This document shows positions 1 to 8,335 of a stretch of 15,429 bases of DNA, piece after piece. Where the stretch lies: assembly GCA_003142915.1 (NCBI GenBank), contig PLNZ01000329.1, forward strand, positions 1 to 15,429, read 5' to 3'. A program made the translations under genes and the position numbers. Source of the stretch: Ignavibacteriales bacterium (lineage in GTDB: Bacteria > Bacteroidota > Ignavibacteria > Ignavibacteriales > Ignavibacteriaceae). Every line of letters starts with the position of its first letter. Positions within the stretch are counted from its first letter, which is position 1. The notes under the pieces are model-generated. The model had not been told where the DNA came from, ran no database searches, and saw only the letters and a list, made by a program, of their open reading frames with translations.

Positions 1-1
1 C

Positions 2-724
2 ATACGAAGTTTTGCAGTGAAATTTGAAACTTCTGATAAGCAATTGTCACTTCCGGAACAAACAAGTGTAACATTGCCATATAATCAGGATGTGTTCAGC
101 TTTGATGATAATAGAAGCGATGGAAATCTCCGAGATATAAATTTATGGCGGATGTATTCTTATCCGGCCGAATTACTTCCTCCTGAAATTATAAGCGAGG
201 ATATTCATTTTAAAACAGGAAGTACTGCAGATGAAGATAATAACGTGGTAGAGTGCATGAACCAGGTGATACAATTGCCTCGAGGCGATTATAATAAACT
301 TTACATTCTTGCAGCGGCTATTAGAGATACATCAGGTGAATTTATTATAGATGGAAAAGAGTACCCTCTTTCAGTTCAACATTATACCGGTTATGTAGGA
401 CAGTTTTACAATCGTCAATTTACTAAGGATATGAGTGATGTTGTTTCAATTGAAGAACCCTTCACCAAGAGGGATGATATTGCCTGGTTCGCTTCCCACG
501 GACACATTGGTTATCCTTCTAAAAATGATGCGTATCATTATTGTTATATTTATAAATACGAAATTGATTTGCCTAAGAACGCTCAAACGGTGACACTTCC
601 GGATAACAAGATGATCAAGATATTTGCTATGACTATTGCAAAATCTAAAAATAAAGATGTTAAGTCTTTACAGCCTTTGTATGATAATTTTAGCGATAAT
701 CAGTCTTTTATTTTAAGACATTAA
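2..724 (+). CDS. GH38 alpha-mannosidase, C-terminal part only (5' end outside window)
   Basis: The reading frame is open from base 2 and has no real start here; the GTG at 17 is an internal valine. Its first residues, IRSFAVKFE, match residues 848-856 of the complete GH38 enzyme at 8336-11593. From there the two proteins align to the end with about 70% identity by hand count. The visible part is therefore the last strand of the GH38 C-terminal beta domain plus the extra ~230-residue C-terminal module. Shared blocks include SEDIHFKTGST, YNKLYILAAA, EPFTKRDDIAW and YCYIYKYEIDLPK. This copy has about five more residues after the FDDNR motif (NLRDINLWRM against LFARW). The catalytic domain lies upstream and cannot be inspected, so activity is inferred from the paralog. 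It would hydrolyse terminal alpha-mannosides outside the cytoplasm. The next gene starts 137 bases downstream on the same strand. Confidence 0.85.
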   Translation: MRSFAVKFETSDKQLSLPEQTSVTLPYNQDVFSFDDNRSDGNLRDINLWRMYSYPAELLPPEIISEDIHFKTGSTADEDNNVVECMNQVIQLPRGDYNKLYILAAAIRDTSGEFIIDGKEYPLSVQHYTGYVGQFYNRQFTKDMSDVVSIEEPFTKRDDIAWFASHGHIGYPSKNDAYHYCYIYKYEIDLPKNAQTVTLPDNKMIKIFAMTIAKSKNKDVKSLQPLYDNFSDNQSFILRH

Positions 725-861
725 ACCAAACTTATATAATACTTGAACAGGAGATTTGATTTAGATATTAATTTGCAAAAAAATGAAATTGTTGAAACAA
801 CGTCCAAAGATTTCTTTGGGATTTGTATATTAATTGATCACATATAATAAGAGGATCTAAA

Positions 862-2967
862 ATGAAACTTTCTATTAAAATATTTTTCATTCTATTGATT
901 GCCGGGTGGAGTACATCTTTTGCCCAGACTAATCTATTATCTGCTTATAACGGCAGCTTTGCGTCAGGATTGGAATTCTGGCGTTTCTTTGAAGTACCGA
1001 CTTCTTTTTTTGGCAGTAAGGCCGCCGTTATTGATACTGATTTAGCGCCAGGCAGTACTAAAGCTATATTGCTTAATTTCGTTTCTCCTACTAGTACGCT
1101 GAAGGATAGAGCGCTGGACAACTGGGATGCACATGTTGGCGTTGCTCCCGGACAGAAATATACAGCAAGTGTGCAGGCGATGACTAAGTCAGGAGGAGAC
1201 ACCTTGAAATTAAGAATGACTCTCGGTTTTTTCGATAATGGCGGTAATGTAATAAGTCAAGTTGGAAATGATTCTACATTAACAGGTAGTTATCAGACTT
1301 TCAGTGTTAATGATACTTCGCCTTCGAATGCAGCTACTTGTTGGGTCGCATTTCGTTTGGTAAACGGGAACGGGAATCTGGCTGGCGGAACATTGATTGT
1401 AGACAATGCACAAATTCTCGGACCAAGCGCCACGCCTCCGGTGGATACAACATATCCTGCAAATCCCCCATTGGATTCCGGATACACTCAGGTTAACCGG
1501 TCAACACTAACAGGCAAGATTATGTGCGGGTATCAAGGTTGGTTTGCAGTGCCAAGTGATCCTATTAACCGGGGATGGTATCATTATCAACAGAACAACA
1601 AGTTTGCTGAAGGTTCATGTGATTTCGATTTCTGGCCGGATATGTCCGAAATGGGCAGTGATGAAAAATATGCCGCGCCGGGATTTCTAACACAAAGCGG
1701 TGCGCAATCATATTTATTCAGCGCTCAGAACAGAACAACTGTGTCAAGACATTTTAAGTGGATGGCCGATTATGGCATCGACGGTGTTTTTATTCAACGA
1801 TTTGCAACCGAAGTTATGAATAACGGCCCCGGACTTAGGCAATTCAATAATGTATTGGCAAATTGTATAGCCGCAGCGCATAAATATGGCAGAACTTTTG
1901 CGGTTATGTACGATTTATCCGGTTTGCAAGCAGGACAATGGCAGGAAGTACTTGCCGATTTCAGGACACAGATTGTTGATAAGAATATTCTTAATGATAG
2001 CTGCTATCTTCACCATAATGGAAAACCGGTCGTGGCAGTATGGGGGATAGGATTTAATGATGGACGTCAATACACGCTCACCGAATGTTTGCAATTAATA
2101 GATTCGTTGAAAAGTAATCCTCTGTATGGTGGGAATACTGTTATGATTGGGGTTCCTACCGGATGGAGGACATTAAATAATGATGCATTAAATAATGATA
2201 CATTGACTACTATAGCTCTTCAATCCGATATAATCAGCCCTTGGTTTGTTGGGAGATACGGTGACTCGTCCAGCGTCACCGGTTTTGCAAATACTAACGT
2301 CGAACCGGACGTTAACTGGTGTAAAAATAATAACAAGGATTACCTCCCTGTAGCGTTTCCCGGTTTTAGCTGGCATAACATGAACCTAACATCAGCTCTT
2401 GATCAAATTCCGAGATTAGGTGGGAATTTTCTTTGGACTCAGTATTATAATTTCATTCGCGTTGGTGCGACTATGATATATCAAGCTATGTTTGATGAAA
2501 TTAATGAAGGGACAGCAATATTTAAATGTACCAACGATCCTCCTGTTGGCGCCAGCTCATTTGTAACATATGAAGGCCTCCCATCCGATCAATACTTATG
2601 GCTTGTTGGACAAGGTGATCGCATGTTGAATAATGAAATTCCTTTAAGCACTACGTTTCCTACACGTGTAACCGGAGTAAATAAACAGGGAACAGAACTT
2701 CCACGTCAATTTAGACTTGAGCAAAACTATCCAAATCCATTTAATCCGAGTACAACAATAAATTATTCTGTTCCCAAATCATGCCTTGTTACAATAAAAG
2801 TTTATGATGTTATGGGAAGAGAAATAAGTACTTTAATAAATGCTCAAAAACCTGCTGGAAATTATAGTATTAAATTTAATGCAAGCCATTTTGCAACCGG
2901 AATTTATTTTTACAGAATGCAGGCTGGGGATTTTATAGCAACGAAAAAATTAGTTTTACTGAAATAG
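862..2967 (+). CDS. Secreted GH71/GH99-like glycoside hydrolase with N-terminal beta-sandwich and T9SS sorting domain
   Basis: This 701-residue protein starts at an ATG six bases after AGAGGA (850-855). A signal peptide ends near SFA-QT (residue ~22). Residues ~24-188 look like a CBM4/9-type carbohydrate-binding beta-sandwich, followed by a Pro/Thr linker (~189-205). Residues ~214-575 match the GH71/GH99-like family: GYQGWF at 223-228, RHFKWMADYGIDGVF, HNGKPVVAVWG, and DEINEGT at 545-551. The E546-x-x-E549-G-T arrangement mirrors the catalytic Glu pair of GH99 endo-alpha-mannosidases/mannanases (known of that family; equivalence here is inferred). Relatives are sometimes labelled xylosidase/arabinosidase, so the substrate is uncertain. 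Residues ~614-701 form a type A T9SS sorting domain (NYPNPFNPS at 622-630, then VYDVMGRE and GIYFYRM), implying export across the outer membrane to the surface. It is the only protein here with such a tail. The sorting domain is more AT-rich than the catalytic part. Confidence 0.82.
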   Translation: MKLSIKIFFILLIAGWSTSFAQTNLLSAYNGSFASGLEFWRFFEVPTSFFGSKAAVIDTDLAPGSTKAILLNFVSPTSTLKDRALDNWDAHVGVAPGQKYTASVQAMTKSGGDTLKLRMTLGFFDNGGNVISQVGNDSTLTGSYQTFSVNDTSPSNAATCWVAFRLVNGNGNLAGGTLIVDNAQILGPSATPPVDTTYPANPPLDSGYTQVNRSTLTGKIMCGYQGWFAVPSDPINRGWYHYQQNNKFAEGSCDFDFWPDMSEMGSDEKYAAPGFLTQSGAQSYLFSAQNRTTVSRHFKWMADYGIDGVFIQRFATEVMNNGPGLRQFNNVLANCIAAAHKYGRTFAVMYDLSGLQAGQWQEVLADFRTQIVDKNILNDSCYLHHNGKPVVAVWGIGFNDGRQYTLTECLQLIDSLKSNPLYGGNTVMIGVPTGWRTLNNDALNNDTLTTIALQSDIISPWFVGRYGDSSSVTGFANTNVEPDVNWCKNNNKDYLPVAFPGFSWHNMNLTSALDQIPRLGGNFLWTQYYNFIRVGATMIYQAMFDEINEGTAIFKCTNDPPVGASSFVTYEGLPSDQYLWLVGQGDRMLNNEIPLSTTFPTRVTGVNKQGTELPRQFRLEQNYPNPFNPSTTINYSVPKSCLVTIKVYDVMGREISTLINAQKPAGNYSIKFNASHFATGIYFYRMQAGDFIATKKLVLLK
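2171..2204 (+). repeat. In-frame 15-base tandem repeat inside the GH99-like gene
   Basis: Two adjacent 15-base units (2171-2185 and 2186-2200) differ only at the last base, and are followed by CATT, the start of a third unit. They encode LNNDA-LNNDT-L. The length is a multiple of three, so the frame is kept. It is a small local duplication in what is probably a surface loop of the barrel. Confidence 0.8.
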
Positions 2968-3029
2968 ATCCGTGGTCGTTAATCAAAGTTTAAATGAACT
3001 GTAAATAAAAATATCAGGAAACTTAAATT

Positions 3030-5411
3030 ATGAAACCATTTAAATATTTTGTTCTAAGTATATTTTCAATTTTACAGCTTAGCATTTCTGCTCAGAATGT
3101 TGATGGAAATCGAGCAAAATCAGAAATGAAAAATTTTTCTGAAAGTAATAATAATATGGTACTGTGGTATAAGCAGCCGGCTAAGGAATGGTTGGATGCA
3201 ATGCCAATAGGTAATGGCTTGATGGGAGGAATGGTCTTCGGTCACGTTAAGGATGAGCGCATCGCGCTGAACGAATCAAGTTTTTGGTCCGGAAAACCTC
3301 ACGACTATAACGATCCGGAGGCCATAAAATACTTCCCCAGGATTCGCGATCTTGTTTTTACCGATAAGTTTCAGGAGGCAGAAAAAATGGCTGATGATCA
3401 TTTCTTTGGAATTCCTAAAGCTCAGCAAGCCTTCGAGCCGCTTGGAGATTTATTACTTTATTTTGATGGAGAAGATTCTGTCCAGAATTACAAGCGTGAA
3501 TTAGATATGGAGACCGGAGTAGTTAAAATTAGCTATCGTTCCGGTGATGTAACATATACCAGGCAAATATTTCTTTCATACCCCGACCGGGTTATGGTTG
3601 TTCATATTGAAGGAGATAAGCCGAATAGTGTCTCGGTTCAAGCGCAGCTTAAAAGTCCGTTCTTGGATAGTGTTACTGCAGAGCCGGGAAAGCTTACTAT
3701 GGATGGGTGTTGGAAGGGACCTAAGAAAGAAGATTGGTTAATTGCCTCGGTTAATGGTAAGGGCGAAAGATTTCGAACAACTTTAATTGCACAATCTGAT
3801 GGTGGACAGTCAATTGCAACAGATAGTACTATAGGTATTAAAAAGGCTAATTCGGTTACTTTTATTTTAACAGCGGCAACCAGTTACGTAAACTATCATG
3901 ATATAAGTGGAGATCCCATAAAAATATGTAAAAAAGTTCTCGCTAATTGCGGGGGTAAAAGCTACGCTGCATTGCTGAAGCGCCATATAAGCGATTTCAG
4001 TGGATTAATGGGAAGGGTTCAGCTAAAGGTTGGCAATAGTTCGATGAATGAAAAACCCACCATCGAGCGCCTTAATGCGATGCGCAGCGGCGGTGAGGAT
4101 CCTAATCTGGAAGCCAAGTGTTTTCAGTTCGGGCGTTATATTCTTGTATCAAGCAGCCGTAACGGAGGGCAGCCTGCGAACTTGCAGGGGATATGGAACG
4201 AAGATGTTCTTCCTCCATGGGGAAGCAAATACACTATCAATATTAACACTGAAATGAATTATTGGCCATCGGAAGTTTGTAATTTATCCGATTGCGATCA
4301 GCCGCTTTTTGATATGATCAAAGATATTTCTGTTACAGGAGTCGAAACAGCAAAAGATTATTATGGATTAGATGGTTGGGTAACCCATCATAATATTGAT
4401 CTCTGGCGGGGTACAGCTCCCGTTGATGCCGCCCGGTTTGGAATGTGGCCTGTGGGAGGAGCCTGGCTTTGCCAGCATTTGTGGGAGCATTATGCATTTA
4501 CAGGTGATTTAAAATTTCTTAAAGCGTACTACCCGATTATGAAGGGATCAGCAAAGTTCCTACTGGAATTAATGGTTGAAGAACCAAAACATCATTGGTT
4601 GGTGACGCCATTCTCTATGTCCCCGGAACACGGTTATTATGACAGTAACGATAGCCTTTGTTTCTTGTCGCCCTCACCAACAATGGATATCGCAATTATT
4701 AGGGAATTATTTCCTCATTGTATTGAAGCAAGTAAACTGCTTGGTGTTGACGCGGACTTTCGCGAAAAATTAGAGGCAGCGCTAAAAAGAATTCCTCCTT
4801 ATCAAATAAACAGCCTGGGTTATCTTCAGGAGTGGATTGAAGATTGGAAATCGGGCAAACAAGGACATAATGTATCGCCGAATTTTACATTTTATCCGGG
4901 CTGTTCAATCACAATGAATGGGAATCCGAAATTTTCAGCGGCAATTGAGAAATGGATGGAAGCCCATCCTGCACGCGGCGGTTTTCCTCTTTCATGGGAT
5001 ATTGCTGTGTGGGCAAGGCTTAAACATGGTGACAGGGTAGCTGACTATATCAAACAATTTCTTTCCCATTCCGCAGCCAATAACCTGCACAACGCGGGCG
5101 CTAACCAATCAGATGCAAGTTTTGGTTATACTGCAGGTGTTGCTGAAGCGCTTGTCCAGAGTCATGATGGAGAGATAAGTATTTTACCTGCGCTTCCGGC
5201 AAACTGGCTTGATGGTTCTGTGAAGGGATTGCTGGCTCGCGGAGGATTTGAAGTTAGCATGCAGTGGAAAGACGGCAAACTTGTTTCAGCACAAATCACA
5301 AACAGCAAAGGAGGTAAAACCAAAGTTCGCAATGGAGATAAAACAATCAACATAACTGTAAAACCAGGCGAAGTAGTTTCACTCAATGAAAAACTTGAAT
5401 TCAGACAATAA
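3030..5411 (+). CDS. GH95 family alpha-L-fucosidase (or alpha-L-galactosidase), exported
   Basis: This 793-residue protein has the usual GH95 length and order. It has a signal peptide (cleavage near SISA-QN), then an N-terminal beta-sandwich opening with LWYKQPAKEWLDAMPIGNG and LNESSFWSG, an (alpha/alpha)6 barrel, and a C-terminal beta domain ending with ILPALP...GSVKGLLARGGFEV. GH95 enzymes are inverting and release terminal alpha-1,2-linked L-fucose or L-galactose. Residues matching the catalytic set of Bifidobacterium AfcA are present: N404 and N406 in NINTEMNYWP, E533 in SMSPEH (general acid), and D695 in QSDASFG (the site is usually QIDGNFG). These equivalences are by motif, from memory of the family. 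There is no T9SS tail or lipobox, so it is probably periplasmic. A weak AGGA lies at 3016-3019, ten bases before the ATG. The stop is followed after 15 bases by the next gene, which suggests co-transcription. In this locus it likely removes fucose caps that block the mannosidases. Confidence 0.92.
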   Translation: MKPFKYFVLSIFSILQLSISAQNVDGNRAKSEMKNFSESNNNMVLWYKQPAKEWLDAMPIGNGLMGGMVFGHVKDERIALNESSFWSGKPHDYNDPEAIKYFPRIRDLVFTDKFQEAEKMADDHFFGIPKAQQAFEPLGDLLLYFDGEDSVQNYKRELDMETGVVKISYRSGDVTYTRQIFLSYPDRVMVVHIEGDKPNSVSVQAQLKSPFLDSVTAEPGKLTMDGCWKGPKKEDWLIASVNGKGERFRTTLIAQSDGGQSIATDSTIGIKKANSVTFILTAATSYVNYHDISGDPIKICKKVLANCGGKSYAALLKRHISDFSGLMGRVQLKVGNSSMNEKPTIERLNAMRSGGEDPNLEAKCFQFGRYILVSSSRNGGQPANLQGIWNEDVLPPWGSKYTININTEMNYWPSEVCNLSDCDQPLFDMIKDISVTGVETAKDYYGLDGWVTHHNIDLWRGTAPVDAARFGMWPVGGAWLCQHLWEHYAFTGDLKFLKAYYPIMKGSAKFLLELMVEEPKHHWLVTPFSMSPEHGYYDSNDSLCFLSPSPTMDIAIIRELFPHCIEASKLLGVDADFREKLEAALKRIPPYQINSLGYLQEWIEDWKSGKQGHNVSPNFTFYPGCSITMNGNPKFSAAIEKWMEAHPARGGFPLSWDIAVWARLKHGDRVADYIKQFLSHSAANNLHNAGANQSDASFGYTAGVAEALVQSHDGEISILPALPANWLDGSVKGLLARGGFEVSMQWKDGKLVSAQITNSKGGKTKVRNGDKTINITVKPGEVVSLNEKLEFRQ

Positions 5412-5414
5412 ATT

Positions 5415-5420
5415 AAAGGA
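5415..5420 (+). promoter_or_regulatory. Ribosome binding site AAAGGA for the gene at 5427
   Basis: AAAGGA lies six bases before the ATG at 5427. It favours that start over the in-frame TTG at 5478, even though the resulting N-terminus has an unusually long polar stretch before its hydrophobic segment. Confidence 0.6.
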
Positions 5421-5426
5421 TAGATT

Positions 5427-6758
5427 ATGAATTTATTTGATACAATAAAAAAATGCCATATTTCAGGAAATGGAAATTTGGCGCTGCAATTCAGAATAAG
5501 CCGTTGCATATTTACTTTATTAGTGATTATTTTATACATATTTGCAGGCGTGCAGAAAGTAGGAGCTGCAGAAAAAGATTCTTTTTCGAAAAATTCGAAA
5601 TATTATTTTGATGGTTCTATCTCACGGGAAGTTTTAGAGAATTATCTTGACCGCTCGGCAACTATGGGATATTTCCTGGTTCATGGTACCCCCGAGAATT
5701 ATCAATTCCCATATCGTGAAGATGATGTCCGCATGATTAAAAATATTGGGATAAAATTTATTGGTCGTGCCATTTACCGTTGGGGACAGGAAAGCTGGTT
5801 TAATGATCCCGAATATTTAGGCTATGCACAAAGAATGATTGAAAGGGTGCATGCTATCGATCCTGAAATTATTTTCCAGGGTTGTTTATTTGAATCAATT
5901 AGTCACGATGTGGAAAAAGTAAAAATTCCGGCTTGGGTTTTTAAGGAATTTGGACTTCCGGTAGAAGATAGAACTTTTATAGCTGATTCGATTACAAAGA
6001 GACCTAATCAACTTGTTGCTTCAATCGGTTGGGCTGGGGTTCCAGTTATCAATAACCTTGAAACCCGTATGTGGTATTTTTTCCAGGCTGCTTCATATAT
6101 AAATATTGGTTGTGAAGCTTTCCATTTGGGACAAGTTGAACTGATTGGCAGGGATGATAAAAACCATGATTACTACGCTCAGTTAATTGATAAAATTCGC
6201 GCTTATGCCAAAATTCATGCCCGTCGACATTATGTTATACTGGATGGTCATGTTCCTTCAGGCGGTTTTTTGAGAAACGGGGTGAGCCTTCTGGATTTTA
6301 ATTCATTTCCGCTTCGAATTAAAGAAGTTGTAGATAAACCATATGAAGGTATGCTGCAGGTTGGATACCTCGATGCGATTTTCAAAAAGAGCAAAGGAGG
6401 TATTTCACCCAGCGGTTGGAAGTGTGCAAGTATGCCTTATCTGGTTGAATTTGATAATTACGGCAGAGGCAAAACACCTAATGTTGCCGATACAACAAGC
6501 ATTTTTGTTTGGGGCTGGGATGAAATTTCTTGGTTTGCTCAGCAACCCGAAGAATATAGGAACAAATGGTTAGTATATGCTCATGACTGGATTAAAAAAA
6601 CTGATCCCAATGGACATCTCGAGATGCCGATAACAAGGATGATTACATGTCCGAATGAAACATTGAGAAGCTATTTTGCAAATACGAAAAGCGAGACGTG
6701 CCCTGTTGGTTATTCACAGGAAGAAACTATAAAGGAAATCTGGAACAGTCAGAAATAA
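5427..6758 (+). CDS. Exported protein of unassigned family, putative glycosidase (paralog 1)
   Basis: I do not recognise a named family for this 443-residue protein. The N-terminus has ~28 mostly polar residues, a hydrophobic segment (~29-41) and a likely cleavage near VGAA-EK, so it is exported. The mature part reads like a (beta/alpha)8 barrel, with strand-like stretches ending in acidic residues: E156 in CLFES, E238 in HLGQVE, D273 in LDGH, E341/D343 in VEFDNYG, and D365/E366 in GWDEISW. All are conserved in the adjacent paralog (6889-8253), which is roughly half identical by eye. The conserved blocks LDFN-x-FPLRIKEV, KSKGG and NGHLEMP are also shared. Two Glu on separate strands fit a retaining glycosidase, but that is inference. 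It sits 15 bases after the GH95 gene and is probably co-transcribed with it. Base composition is ordinary for the window (41% GC by hand count over 6181-6300). Alternatives are a polysaccharide lyase or a non-catalytic sugar-binding barrel. Confidence 0.75.
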   Translation: MNLFDTIKKCHISGNGNLALQFRISRCIFTLLVIILYIFAGVQKVGAAEKDSFSKNSKYYFDGSISREVLENYLDRSATMGYFLVHGTPENYQFPYREDDVRMIKNIGIKFIGRAIYRWGQESWFNDPEYLGYAQRMIERVHAIDPEIIFQGCLFESISHDVEKVKIPAWVFKEFGLPVEDRTFIADSITKRPNQLVASIGWAGVPVINNLETRMWYFFQAASYINIGCEAFHLGQVELIGRDDKNHDYYAQLIDKIRAYAKIHARRHYVILDGHVPSGGFLRNGVSLLDFNSFPLRIKEVVDKPYEGMLQVGYLDAIFKKSKGGISPSGWKCASMPYLVEFDNYGRGKTPNVADTTSIFVWGWDEISWFAQQPEEYRNKWLVYAHDWIKKTDPNGHLEMPITRMITCPNETLRSYFANTKSETCPVGYSQEETIKEIWNSQK

Positions 6759-6888
6759 AAATTTTTCTTTAACTTATAATGATTGTTTGCAAATATTGAT
6801 CTTAATGTTTTTGACTTAGTGTGCTGAACAAAGAAAAATGAATTAAATAAATAACTAACTAAATTAATAACAAAGAAAAGCTAATAAT

Positions 6889-8253
6889 ATGAAAAATCTT
6901 TCAGAAACAAACAGAAACAACAAAAAAAAATGGAAAACAATATCTTTTTTTGTGTTTATAGCTTTAGGTCTTACTTTTAGCACAACAATGTTTGGCCGAC
7001 AGAATGAAAATAAAAATGATCGTTTCTCAACCGGGCGAACCAAAGCAAATTCTTCGCAAACAGAAGTGAAGAATTCTGTTGATGACAATGCTTATAAATT
7101 TGATGGGAAAATTTCCAGAAGAGTTTTGGAAAATTATTTATCCCGGGCCATCACTATCGCAGACCTTCTCCGTGGCCAGGGCAATCTCCAGGACAATATC
7201 CGGATGATTAGCAACATCGGCGCCAAATTCATCGGGCGTTCCCTTTGCTTGTGGAACGCGGAAAATAATTTCTTGAACGATGTCGAACGTGCGCGAAAAA
7301 ACGCTCCGCAAGTGTTGGCTGCTGTTCCAGACGTCGTTTTGGAGGCTTGTGTTTTTGAAACAGTGAGTCCGAAAATAAATAAAATAGCAATTCCCGCCTG
7401 CATCTTTACTGCATTCGGCTTGCCGGTGGAAAAGCGGAATTTCCGTTATGACGATATTATTTATCCCCTCGGCCAGCGTCGAGCTATGGGTCCGGGTGCA
7501 CAAGTGCCGGACGAAAGCAGGTTGGAAACCCAGCTTTGGTTTTATTATCAGGCAATCACTTATATTGACCTCGGATGTGAAGCCATCCACTTCGGGCAGG
7601 TTGAAATCATGAACAAAAATGATTCCGACAACACTCATTGGGCGAATCTGTTGAGTATGGTCCGGGCATACGGGGCTACTCACGCACGCCGCCACATTGT
7701 CCTGTGCGACGGCCATACGCCCACCGGCGGTCTGATGCACGAAGGCAATCCGCTATTGGATTTCAACGAGTTTCCGCTGCGCATCAAGGAAGTTCCCGAC
7801 AAACCAACAGAAGCGATTTTGAAACTGGGATTTTCCGACGGCATTTACAACAAGAGCAAGGGCGGCATGACTGTCAATGGCTGGCAGTGCAAATATTTAC
7901 CTTACCTGGTGGAATTCGACAACTACGGCGCAAGCAAGCATCCGGGCAAGCCCAACACTATAGAAGGCGAGTTCGACTGGATTTGGGGATACGATGAAAT
8001 CACTTGGTTTGCTCATCAGAGTAACCAATATCGTGCTGATTGGCTGCACTACGCATGGGATTGGGTAAGCAAAACGGATACGAACGGACACCTTGAAATG
8101 CCCGGGGGTAGAATGTTAGCCTCACCTCTGGATAAGATGAAATGGTATTATGCTAACAAGCCAAGCTCAGTTGTACCTGATGGATCGGGTGATGAAGAAA
8201 CTATACGTGAGATCTGGAGCTCTGATGCAGCAAAACCAAAACTTGGTAATTAA
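6889..8253 (+). CDS. Exported protein of unassigned family, putative glycosidase (paralog 2, GC-rich core)
   Basis: This 454-residue protein is a paralog of the preceding gene and aligns over its whole mature length. A lysine-rich N-terminus and a hydrophobic stretch (~18-31) form a signal peptide, probably cleaved near MFG-RQ. A low-complexity Asn/Ser/Thr linker runs to about residue 65. The conserved acidic positions are E157 (CVFET), E239 (HFGQVE), D274 (CDGH) and D369/E370 (GYDEITW). The function is unknown; a TIM-barrel glycosidase is the working guess from residue pattern and neighbours. The odd feature is composition. Bases 6901-7140 are AT-rich (22-43% GC in 60-base blocks), then GC jumps to 57% for 7141-7260, reaches 68% at 7681-7740, and declines after about 8100. 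The matching part of paralog 1 is ordinary, so the core looks acquired from a higher-GC source. No clear Shine-Dalgarno sequence precedes the ATG. Confidence 0.75.
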   Translation: MKNLSETNRNNKKKWKTISFFVFIALGLTFSTTMFGRQNENKNDRFSTGRTKANSSQTEVKNSVDDNAYKFDGKISRRVLENYLSRAITIADLLRGQGNLQDNIRMISNIGAKFIGRSLCLWNAENNFLNDVERARKNAPQVLAAVPDVVLEACVFETVSPKINKIAIPACIFTAFGLPVEKRNFRYDDIIYPLGQRRAMGPGAQVPDESRLETQLWFYYQAITYIDLGCEAIHFGQVEIMNKNDSDNTHWANLLSMVRAYGATHARRHIVLCDGHTPTGGLMHEGNPLLDFNEFPLRIKEVPDKPTEAILKLGFSDGIYNKSKGGMTVNGWQCKYLPYLVEFDNYGASKHPGKPNTIEGEFDWIWGYDEITWFAHQSNQYRADWLHYAWDWVSKTDTNGHLEMPGGRMLASPLDKMKWYYANKPSSVVPDGSGDEETIREIWSSDAAKPKLGN

Positions 8254-8335
8254 AATGTCTGTTCCAAAATTAGATTGCGTTTTTTCTTTTGCAAACTATC
8301 ATAACTTATTTGTAAATTTTTAAATTTATAAAACC

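Noticed and set aside
17..724. Complete small gene starting at GTG 17
   Set aside because: The frame is open upstream to the window edge and the residues before GTG (IRSFA) match the GH38 paralog, so this is a truncated larger gene.
780..815. Regulatory hairpin GTTG-AAA-CAAC upstream of the GH99-like gene
   Set aside because: A four-base stem is expected by chance in AT-rich DNA, and it is not repeated before other genes.
5162..5539. 125-residue frame on the - strand across the GH95/unknown-gene junction
   Set aside because: It overlaps two genes with clear homology or paralogy on the + strand and has no independent support.
6759..6888. Bacteroidota-type promoter (TTTG ... TAnnTTTG) before the second paralog
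   Set aside because: TTTG is present, but the best downstream match is TGTTTTTG with the wrong spacing, so I did not annotate a promoter.
7138..7740. 200-residue frame on the - strand inside the second unknown paralog
   Set aside because: It lies wholly opposite a well-supported gene in its GC-rich core, where stop codons are scarce on the other strand; the translation has no recognisable domain or start signal.
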